Assembly: GCA_016840825.1 (NCBI GenBank)
Contig: JAEORN010000287.1
Span: 1-5,180 of the forward strand
Origin: Candidatus Thorarchaeota archaeon
GTDB lineage: Archaea; Asgardarchaeota; Thorarchaeia; Thorarchaeales; Thorarchaeaceae
Direction: 5' to 3'
Length of the DNA stretch: 5,180 bases
The number at the start of each line of letters is the position of its first letter. The stretch's first letter is position 1. The position numbers were made by a program, and so were the translations under genes. Below, in pieces: positions 1-5,180 of this stretch. Under the pieces are notes generated by a model. The model made no database searches, had not been told where the DNA came from, and was given only the letters and a program-made list of their open reading frames with translations.

Positions 1-745
1 CTAGTGTTAACTCGTTTTGCAGAATCTTTCTTGCTTTTTCAATCGATAGCACTCCCTTCTTGTCTGTAAGCCATGCAAAGAGATGCTGCAAACCTCGAAT
101 GAATCCTCTCTTTTCATCGATTAGTAAGTCGTCTGAAGTATACGCTCTTCCAGAACGAAGTGCTATTATCTCAGCTGAGAACTGATCCTTGAAGTATCCG
201 CCCGGAGTAGTCGTATACCTTTCATCAACCAATTCAAGATTGAGACTGGGTGAGGTTCTTAGCAATTGTCTAAGAAGCAATGTCGAATATAGCTTGCTTC
301 CAAGACCAACTCGTGTGTGTAATATGCTATCTTGATATCGAGTCTTTGTATGAGTCACCAATTTTATGATAAGCGAAGAAGTGGTAATAGGAGATGCAAG
401 TACACGACCAAAAACTGGAATTCCATCTGCAAGAACCGCTAAGCCATTATGCAATCCAGGGTCCACCCCAATCATTATCTCCCGAGGTGATAAATCAGAT
501 AGATAATGAATCATAATGTCAAGAGCAGTTGTTGTTTCATCAGGAGTGTCATCAATCACGAGTAGATGCTTATGGTCAATATTCGCTATTTCTTCAGCGG
601 TGGTAATAACAAGCTGTGCTTCCTTACAGAATCCATCTTCTGGTATGCAAGAACGAAAACCGAGTCCTAGTCGCTTGAGAATTTTCACCGCCATATAGAA
701 CGTCTTTGGCTTTCGTGTTGCTAAAGCAATTCGGTACCTAGACAT
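1..745 (-). CDS. Partial gene: unidentified N-terminal domain plus RuvC/YqgF-like RNase H-fold domain
   Basis: I translated this minus-strand frame by hand; it is open from ATG (745-743) to the left edge, giving 248 residues with no stop, and the C-terminus is missing. An in-frame TAG at 766-764 makes this the first possible ATG. Residues 1-88 look like an alpha/beta domain (strand RIALAT, helix, ...LVITTAEEI..., LLVIDD). Residues 90-108 read IMIGVDPGLHNGLAVLADG, the beta-1 hairpin typical of RuvC/YqgF-type RNase H folds, with D95 in the catalytic aspartate position. Residues 170-179 (LELVDERYTT) match the YqgF-type hydrophobic-DER-x-T signature (E175). Later acidic residues (D206, D207, D210, E211) could supply the last metal ligand. 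By family this suggests a nuclease or Holliday-junction-resolvase-like protein, but activity is not shown and I cannot name the family. It is divergent from radB across 31 bp, which loosely supports a DNA-repair role. A non-catalytic relative is possible. Confidence 0.85.
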   Translation of the reverse strand, partial: MSRYRIALATRKPKTFYMAVKILKRLGLGFRSCIPEDGFCKEAQLVITTAEEIANIDHKHLLVIDDTPDETTTALDIMIHYLSDLSPREIMIGVDPGLHNGLAVLADGIPVFGRVLASPITTSSLIIKLVTHTKTRYQDSILHTRVGLGSKLYSTLLLRQLLRTSPSLNLELVDERYTTTPGGYFKDQFSAEIIALRSGRAYTSDDLLIDEKRGFIRGLQHLFAWLTDKKGVLSIEKARKILQNELTL

Positions 746-755
746 CCTATTTTTT

Positions 756-759
756 CCTC
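756..759 (-). promoter_or_regulatory. Possible Shine-Dalgarno of the RuvC-like gene
   Basis: On the minus strand GAGG (within AGAGGA) lies 10 nt upstream of the ATG at 745. The spacing is slightly long but usable, and it supports that start. Most of the leader between it and the ATG is A-rich. Confidence 0.4.
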
Positions 760-764
760 TGAGC

Positions 765-786
765 TAAGCTTATCACTTGGCAAGTG
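765..786. promoter_or_regulatory. Two small palindromes in the divergent radB / RuvC-like spacer
   Basis: TAAGCTTA (765-772) is a perfect 8-bp palindrome. CACTTG-G-CAAGTG (774-786) is a perfect 6+6 inverted repeat with a one-base centre, and it overlaps the TTG start proposed for radB at 777. Both sit in or beside the 31-bp spacer between two divergent genes, where a shared operator or overlapping promoters would have to lie. That they bind a regulator is inference; short palindromes also arise by chance. Confidence 0.3.
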
Positions 787-1502
787 TCACAAGAAGGCAG
801 GTGCTTTCCAATTTGATTCTTCCGTCAGGGATATCGAAGCTTGATAGACTACTTGGTAGAGGTGTTTCTACCGGATTGATTACCCATGTATTCGGAAGAG
901 CAGGAGTAGGAAAGACCACTTTTGCTCTGAGTTTCGTCAAATCGACCCTTGACCTTGGAGCGCGTGTGATCTATGTCAATTCTGAAAGCTCATCACCTAT
1001 TGAACGATTAGAGCAAATTATGGTGGAAAAATACGATAAGTATGCCAGCCAAGTGACACTTCTTCTACCCAAGAATTTCGAAGAACAGAATACGATCATT
1101 GAGGATCTTGAGCTCTATGTAAAAGATAACACACGATTGGTAGTGATAGATACACTTACGCGGCTCTATCGTACGGTACTAGACGATAAGAAAACGAACT
1201 ATGTTGTTCATCGAGAACTAAACAGACAAATGGGCTTTCTAAAAGGACTGGCAAAGCAGAAAGATCTTGGGATCGTTGTCTTAAACCAAGTTAGAGCGAA
1301 AATGGATGAACCAGAGGGAATTGAGCCAGTAGCTAGCAGTATAATGGACTACTGGTCGAATTATGTAATCAGACTGCGTGCTAAGCAGGAAACTGGGGTA
1401 AGACTGATTGAACGCCTTGCACCAGAAGGAGAACCGTCAAATGTGGTCTTGTATCTTACAGCTAATGGCTTTGCTGCGGATAAACCGCAAGAGAAACAGT
1501 GA
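777..1502 (+). CDS. radB: DNA repair and recombination protein RadB
   Basis: This is a RecA/Rad51-superfamily ATPase core without the N-terminal helix-hairpin-helix domain of RadA, which is the RadB architecture; 241 residues is slightly longer than the usual 220-235. Visible motifs are: family opening PSGISKLDRLLGRGV (16-30), Walker A GRAGVGKT (40-47), VNSE with the likely catalytic E70, Walker B LVVID (121-125), and the L2-proximal strand LGIVVLNQVRAKMD (164 onward). RadB is an accessory paralogue of RadA in archaeal homologous recombination; it binds ATP and DNA but has weak strand-exchange activity. The start is uncertain. An in-frame TAA at 765-767 leaves TTG 777, GTG 801 or TTG 813, and no ATG occurs before the Walker A motif. 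GTG 801 would give a more typical RadB N-terminus, but neither start has a well-placed Shine-Dalgarno, so the message may be leaderless. carS follows after 42 bp on the same strand. Confidence 0.9.
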   Translation: MASVTRRQVLSNLILPSGISKLDRLLGRGVSTGLITHVFGRAGVGKTTFALSFVKSTLDLGARVIYVNSESSSPIERLEQIMVEKYDKYASQVTLLLPKNFEEQNTIIEDLELYVKDNTRLVVIDTLTRLYRTVLDDKKTNYVVHRELNRQMGFLKGLAKQKDLGIVVLNQVRAKMDEPEGIEPVASSIMDYWSNYVIRLRAKQETGVRLIERLAPEGEPSNVVLYLTANGFAADKPQEKQ

Positions 1503-1532
1503 AATTGAATTATAGTTCGAGTCAAAACTAAA

Positions 1533-1536
1533 GGAG
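1533..1536 (+). promoter_or_regulatory. Shine-Dalgarno site of carS
   Basis: GGAG within AAAGGAGT lies 8 nt before the carS ATG at 1545. It fixes that start and is the clearest ribosome-binding site in the window. It fits internal translation initiation on a radB-carS message. Confidence 0.7.
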
Positions 1537-1544
1537 TACGCCCT

Positions 1545-2105
1545 ATGTATGAGATACTTGCCTTGATAGGACTTGCTGTTTGGCTTGGTCTTCCCGCTTG
1601 GATTGCAAACTCAATGCCAGTGTTATTTGGTGGAGGGCCACCCATTGATGGAGGTCGTATGTTTAGAGATGGACGTAGGGTACTAGGGAATGGAAAGACG
1701 ATTCGTGGGTTTATTGTCGGAGTGTTATTAGGAACGCTTACAGGAGTAGGACAGAATCTAGCTGCATCGTATATCCATCCAATTATGGAGATGTATCTTT
1801 TTGTGACTCCAGATATGACTTTAATCCTCTATATGCCCATCCCAGCTGCATTTCTCCTATCAGTAGGCGCTTTAACTGGTGACCTTATTGGCTCGTTCTT
1901 CAAGAGAAGAATCGATATCAAGAGTGGAAATCCAGCCCCAGTCCTTGATCAGCTTGGATTCATCATCATGGCACTTATTCTAGCAGCACCATTCCTACAG
2001 GCTCAGGCAATCTATGTGATTATTCTAGTGACCTTAACGTTGGGTATTCATTGGATAAGTAATGCTCTAGGGTATCTTCTAGGTCTAAAGGAACATCCTT
2101 GGTGA
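1545..2105 (+). CDS. carS: CDP-archaeol synthase (CTP:2,3-di-O-geranylgeranyl-sn-glycerol-1-phosphate cytidyltransferase)
   Basis: CarS is the integral-membrane enzyme that activates unsaturated archaetidic acid with CTP to form CDP-archaeol, the precursor for archaeal polar headgroups. The 186-residue protein is near the family's usual length. Signature segments are GGGPPIDGGRMFRDGRRVLG (29-48), GNGKTIRG (48-55), GDLIGSFFKRRIDIKSGNPA (112-131) continuing into PVLDQLGF (132-139), and the conserved C-terminal ending HW..N.LGYLLGLKEHPW (169-186). Hydrophobic stretches near 3-25, 55-76, 93-119, 137-152 and 154-173 suggest about five membrane segments, with the charged conserved loops on one face, presumably cytoplasmic. 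The start is an ATG with a good Shine-Dalgarno. Only 42 bp separate it from radB, so cotranscription is likely although the functions are unrelated. Family assignment is secure. Confidence 0.93.
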   Translation: MYEILALIGLAVWLGLPAWIANSMPVLFGGGPPIDGGRMFRDGRRVLGNGKTIRGFIVGVLLGTLTGVGQNLAASYIHPIMEMYLFVTPDMTLILYMPIPAAFLLSVGALTGDLIGSFFKRRIDIKSGNPAPVLDQLGFIIMALILAAPFLQAQAIYVIILVTLTLGIHWISNALGYLLGLKEHPW

Positions 2106-2123
2106 TGGCTAAGGATTTAGGAC

Positions 2124-2149
2124 AAATGTCTTGGTAAAGATAGACATTT
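2124..2149 (+). repeat. Inverted repeat after carS
   Basis: AAATGTCT (2124-2131) and AGACATTT (2142-2149) are perfect 8-bp complementary arms around a 10-nt loop, starting 19 bp past the carS stop. The stem is AT-rich with a fairly large loop, so a strong hairpin is doubtful. A T-rich stretch with a short T run follows at 2160-2188. It may belong to the carS 3' end (termination or processing) or be a protein-binding site for the downstream gene. Confidence 0.4.
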
Positions 2150-2202
2150 AAGGAAAATCTTGTGTCTATTCTTGTTCATACCATTTTTAGGAGCATTCTA
2201 TT

Positions 2203-2225
2203 GTTCAAATGGGGAACGGTTCAAA
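2203..2225. promoter_or_regulatory. GTTC/GAAC repeat cluster upstream of the CBS-domain gene
   Basis: GTTCAAA occurs twice in direct orientation (2203-2209 and 2219-2225). Between them a GAAC at 2214-2217 makes two overlapping inverted pairs: GTTC-N7-GAAC and the palindrome GAAC-G-GTTC (2214-2222). The cluster lies 36-58 bp upstream of the CBS gene start, in the only sizeable spacer of the window, where a promoter or operator for that gene is expected. No convincing TATA box could be fixed. Regulatory function is inferred. Confidence 0.3.
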
Positions 2226-2260
2226 ACATAGTTTCTACATGACACCGGAGTATCGCAACA

Positions 2261-3109
2261 ATGATGGTAAAAGATTGTATGCAGTCAGATGTTGTATATG
2301 TCTCAGTGCCTGGAACTAGAGAAGATGTTCTTCAAATCATGGCTGAGAAGCAAATTAATGGATTACCAGTCGTCAAGAAGGGCTCAAAGACACTCGTTGG
2401 TATAATTACACGCACCGACCTTCTAAGAAAAGCTGATGAGAATCAAGTCGCTCTTTTGATGGTAAGAGATCCAGTGTCTGTATCACCAAGCACTAAGATT
2501 CAGAAAGCGGCCCAGATAATGATTGAGAATAACTATCGCAGATTACCAGTGGTAAGTAAAAGCGAGCTGGTGGGTATGATATCAGTACCGGATATCATCG
2601 GAGCCGTTCTAGAAACCCATGAAGTATATCAATCTGAAAGTATTGCGAATTATATCCGGAGAGAAGTGATTAGCGTCTGGGATCAGACTCCTCTACCTCT
2701 ATCCTACATGATGATGGAAATGGCAGGACAGAATGCATTGGTCGTAGTGAATGCTGGTGGTGGTGTAGCAGGTCTAATTACAGTTAGTGACTATATTCGA
2801 TTATCAGAAGTTACAATAGAGGATAACCTATCCGATACGTATAGTGGGGAAGGCGGGAATGTTGACTGGGCATGGACCTCGAAAGATTTTCTTGTGGTAA
2901 CTAAGAAACTACTAAAGCTACCCAATGTACCAGTAGCGAAAGTAATGACTCAGAATATGATTAGCGTCAGTGAAGTGACGACAGTATCTGAATGTGTATC
3001 CATATTAAGAAAGAACGAGATTGATCAAGCACCTGTTCTTTCAGCTGCAGGAAATCTGATTGGCATGATAGAAGACCGAGACCTGCTTAAATTAACCCTA
3101 GAGGAATGA
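2261..3109 (+). CDS. Four-CBS-domain protein, putative adenine-nucleotide sensor
   Basis: This soluble 282-residue protein is made of four CBS modules, forming two Bateman pairs: about residues 3-57, 65-118, 127-182 and 226-279. Each ends in the ligand-contact pattern G-hydrophobic-I-x-x-x-D: GIITRTD (47-53), GMISVPD (105-111), GLITVSD (171-177) and GMIEDRD (268-274). Modules 1-3 keep a Thr/Ser at the ribose-contact position, while module 4 has Glu271. A Gly/Trp-containing linker (about 183-222, with GGNVDWAW) separates the third and fourth modules. In archaea, stand-alone four-CBS proteins related to the AMPK gamma subunit bind AMP, ADP or ATP; the partner and target here are unknown. There is no fused catalytic domain. 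The start is one of two tandem ATGs (2261, 2264); an in-frame TGA at 2240-2242 rules out longer forms, and GGAG at 2247-2250 lies 10 nt before the first ATG. It converges on polC with a 3-bp gap. Confidence 0.88.
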   Translation: MMVKDCMQSDVVYVSVPGTREDVLQIMAEKQINGLPVVKKGSKTLVGIITRTDLLRKADENQVALLMVRDPVSVSPSTKIQKAAQIMIENNYRRLPVVSKSELVGMISVPDIIGAVLETHEVYQSESIANYIRREVISVWDQTPLPLSYMMMEMAGQNALVVVNAGGGVAGLITVSDYIRLSEVTIEDNLSDTYSGEGGNVDWAWTSKDFLVVTKKLLKLPNVPVAKVMTQNMISVSEVTTVSECVSILRKNEIDQAPVLSAAGNLIGMIEDRDLLKLTLEE

Positions 3110-3118
3110 TGCTCATTC
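3104..3118. repeat. Palindrome holding both convergent stop codons
   Basis: GAATGA (3104-3109) and TCATTC (3113-3118) are exact inverted copies around a TGC centre. Both genes end in a GAA codon followed by TGA, so the two gene ends are mirror images. The stem is only 6 bp and may simply follow from the two identical last codons. There is no other room for terminators between the genes. Confidence 0.45.
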
Positions 3119-5180
3119 AAAGAAATCAGTGAGCATAGTCTGCTCCGATACAAATAGGGAATCTAGTGACGTATTAATCAACTGAAGACGTTGCTGTAAG
3201 TAGACACCCAGTTTATGTTCATCGATCATTTTCTGAGCGATCTCCAGATACTTGGAGATATTACGTTGTCTAACAGTTAGGGAAAGCTTGGAGCTAGCAC
3301 CACAGCGACACTTCCCTGAGAGAGGTATTCTGCGATATATGCGATTGCACTTGACGCATCTTATCTTCTGAGTTGAATAGGCTCTCAAGTTTCCACGGAT
3401 ATCTCGAAGAAAATGATGAGACAATACTCTTTGAGCAACATCAGCGGCATCTACTGCGTCTATTAATGCGGCAATCTTGAGTTGTGCATCAAGTTTCTCG
3501 GCCATACTACCCAGTGTCTTGTATCGAGTATTCTTGGGACCTGCATTGATAGAGTTGGTTCCATGAGTGAAACCAAATCCTTCGTATTGTGCCATGGTAT
3601 CAAGTCGAGATGCAATGATATCTACTAGTGATTCAACCACTCGAGGGTGTTTCGCTTCAGCGACAACGTCATAGAATTGAGCGGGATATCGTGAGCATAT
3701 CTCGATATTATGACTCTCATCATCTACTTCAGAAGGATTGAGAATGACTGATAGAACGAGTGGCGCATCCATGAATCCTCCACGACCTTTCGGCAGGTAG
3801 GCCCGTGAGAAGTTTAGAAGAGCATCAAGAACAAGAATGAGTGCATCCTCATCTCCATCACAATTTCGTCGTTTTGCAGCATGCCAGTATGGATGTGCGT
3901 AGCACACGCTAGCGCTTGTAAAGCCAATGACTCTCCCAATGATACCTGCAGAGGTATGAGGCGCCAACCCAATTATCAGCTGTCCTACAACATCATCAGA
4001 GTCATTGAAGCTATAATACCTCTCAACACCATATATCTTCTCAAGACAGTCATCAACGAAATTGCCCACTTGAACCATATAGTCGCCGTAGTTCTCTGGA
4101 ATAACTATGTCTTGTACCTTTAATTCAAGTATCTGATCATCAGAAAGAAGGGGTTCACCTTCAATATCGGTTAGATAGCCTAAATCTCTCAATCTATGAA
4201 AAGGAACCCCGACTTCATTAGGTGTGAAATGAGTAAGAGGGGCATCGGTTGCATCAAATCTAGCTGTTCCATCTCGGTAGCAGTACACATCATGTTTTGC
4301 GCGAAGTATACCTTTTCCAAGATACTCAGGTATCTTCAAATCACTAGTTAGTCCAAGAACTCCTCTTAGACCATATGATTCGGGTTCATTGATTTCTTCT
4401 CTTACGCGCTTCAGGAGTCCATCCATATCGATTGGGACAGATCGAGTGCCACGAACGAGATTTACATCATGTCCACGGGGACACATGCCAGTGATCTCGT
4501 CAACATACATTCCACAGCCCTCCTGAGCGCACCAATACTGAACGCTTGTGTGTGTTCCACAGACGGTGCATCTTGATTCAAATGTTTCATTTTGACAACG
4601 AGGGCAGCTACGAGTTACAAGTTCGAGCTCTAACTGAGAGATTAGAGGTGGCAGTACTCCCCCATTTGTGTCGGATTCGTCTATAATGAGTGTGCCTTGA
4701 TCTGCTTTTTGAGCGGCTCCTTTTGCCACTCTGACAACATTGCGTTCAGTCCCCATAAAACGACCTACGGGAAAGAGAACCTGAACAGGAGGATGCATAC
4801 GACGCACCTCCGCTTTCTCAGGACGACCCATTCGAGCTCCAATAGAGAACCCTACTCGATCCTTTAGGATGACCTCAGACACTGAATTGATGAAAGAAAG
4901 AGCGTCTTTTCCTTGTCCCTTCTTTGTTGCTTTGCCCAATTGAGTTAGTATGACACTAGGATTGTCAGATAGCTGTATCTTCTTCCCCTTCAGGGGAGTA
5001 TGAGGAATTCCAATTTTCTCAAGGATTGTCTTGATTGATGGATTTGCTGGTATTATGAGTGATTTCCCTTTGATTTCCACAATTTCATGTTCTGAAAGAA
5101 CATATTCCCTAAGTTTTGATACTTCTTCCTTCGATGCCGCAAGCCATCGATAAGTATAGCGAGGATGTAGCGGTACCTTC
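3113..5180 (-). CDS. polC: DNA polymerase D large subunit (DP2), C-terminal part
   Basis: This is the catalytic subunit of the archaeal replicative polymerase PolD, which pairs with the exonuclease subunit DP1. The frame stays open past GTG 5080 to the right edge, adding 33 residues that include PLHPRYTYRWLA, so GTG 5080 is internal; 688 codons are visible of a usual 1,100-1,260 or so, and the N-terminus is missing. Residue numbers here count from GTG 5080. The catalytic motif is NCDGDED (406-412; 3845-3865), with D408 and D410 as the metal-binding pair, followed by KGRGGFMDAPLVL (431-443). Upstream cysteines form two probable zinc sites: C159, C162, C171, C174, then C184, C189, C200, H204 (4469-4606). 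A third, C575, C578, C591, C593, lies near the C-terminus (3302-3358). The protein ends in QTMLTDFF (647-654), a consensus PCNA-interacting peptide. No intein interrupts the visible part. DP1 is not in the window. Confidence 0.96.
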   Translation of the reverse strand, partial: KVPLHPRYTYRWLAASKEEVSKLREYVLSEHEIVEIKGKSLIIPANPSIKTILEKIGIPHTPLKGKKIQLSDNPSVILTQLGKATKKGQGKDALSFINSVSEVILKDRVGFSIGARMGRPEKAEVRRMHPPVQVLFPVGRFMGTERNVVRVAKGAAQKADQGTLIIDESDTNGGVLPPLISQLELELVTRSCPRCQNETFESRCTVCGTHTSVQYWCAQEGCGMYVDEITGMCPRGHDVNLVRGTRSVPIDMDGLLKRVREEINEPESYGLRGVLGLTSDLKIPEYLGKGILRAKHDVYCYRDGTARFDATDAPLTHFTPNEVGVPFHRLRDLGYLTDIEGEPLLSDDQILELKVQDIVIPENYGDYMVQVGNFVDDCLEKIYGVERYYSFNDSDDVVGQLIIGLAPHTSAGIIGRVIGFTSASVCYAHPYWHAAKRRNCDGDEDALILVLDALLNFSRAYLPKGRGGFMDAPLVLSVILNPSEVDDESHNIEICSRYPAQFYDVVAEAKHPRVVESLVDIIASRLDTMAQYEGFGFTHGTNSINAGPKNTRYKTLGSMAEKLDAQLKIAALIDAVDAADVAQRVLSHHFLRDIRGNLRAYSTQKIRCVKCNRIYRRIPLSGKCRCGASSKLSLTVRQRNISKYLEIAQKMIDEHKLGVYLQQRLQLINTSLDSLFVSEQTMLTDFFE
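3119..3142 (-). other. PIP box (PCNA-binding motif) at the DP2 C-terminus
   Basis: The codons read QTMLTDFF, an exact match to the Q-x-x-hydrophobic-x-x-aromatic-aromatic consensus, followed by one Glu and the stop. A C-terminal PIP box is known for Pyrococcus DP2 and tethers PolD to the sliding clamp. Binding in this organism is inferred. Confidence 0.8.

Noticed and set aside
516..698. 60-residue plus-strand reading frame
   Set aside because: It lies wholly inside the minus-strand RuvC-like gene, has low-complexity Ser-rich translation and no family motifs.
748..755. TATTTTTT as a TATA box for radB
   Set aside because: It is at about the right distance for a leaderless start at 777, but it is a pyrimidine run with a poor match to archaeal TATA boxes, so it is not listed as a promoter.
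1361..1645. 94-residue minus-strand reading frame across the radB-carS junction
   Set aside because: It is antisense to two well-supported genes and shows no recognisable protein features.
2218..2227. GGTTCAAAAC resembling a tRNA T-loop
   Set aside because: No acceptor stem, anticodon arm or D arm can be folded around it; the match is to a short common string.
3881..4123. 80-residue plus-strand reading frame
   Set aside because: It is antisense to the catalytic region of DP2, with no domain and no ribosome site that I could identify.
1..5180. CRISPR array, insertion sequence, tRNA or rRNA
   Set aside because: I saw no regularly spaced repeats, transposase motifs, terminal inverted repeats with target duplications, or cloverleaf/rRNA-like segments on either strand.

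Overview
The window comes from an archaeon. It encodes the large subunit of family-D DNA polymerase (PolD/DP2), the RecA paralogue RadB and the ether-lipid enzyme CDP-archaeol synthase (CarS), none of which is expected in bacteria. Having both PolD and RadB fits a euryarchaeal-type lineage, and possibly an Asgard lineage; the sequence alone does not settle which. The DNA is moderately AT-rich, coding is dense, and no mobile element, CRISPR array, tRNA or rRNA is visible.

Layout, left to right. (1) Positions 1-745, minus strand: a gene running off the left edge. Its 248 visible codons encode an unidentified N-terminal domain followed by a RuvC/YqgF-like RNase H-fold domain. (2) A 31-bp divergent spacer (746-776) carrying two small palindromes. 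(3) Positions 777-1502, plus: radB. (4) Positions 1545-2105, plus: carS, with a clear Shine-Dalgarno site, probably cotranscribed with radB. (5) A 155-bp spacer (2106-2260) with an inverted repeat just after carS and a GTTC/GAAC repeat cluster before the next gene. (6) Positions 2261-3109, plus: a protein of four CBS domains. (7) Positions 3113-5180, minus: the C-terminal 688 codons of DP2, convergent with the CBS gene with only 3 bp between stop codons and open through the right edge.

Together the window looks like a chromosomal information-processing neighbourhood. It holds the replicative polymerase catalytic subunit, a recombinase paralogue and a putative RNase H-fold protein with resolvase-like motifs, interleaved with a membrane-lipid gene and a putative adenine-nucleotide sensor. 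Closeness of radB and polD genes is known from Pyrococcus, but here the two lie on opposite strands and are separated by carS and the CBS gene. I see no clearly new multi-gene system. The most interesting item is the unidentified two-domain RuvC-like protein divergent from radB.
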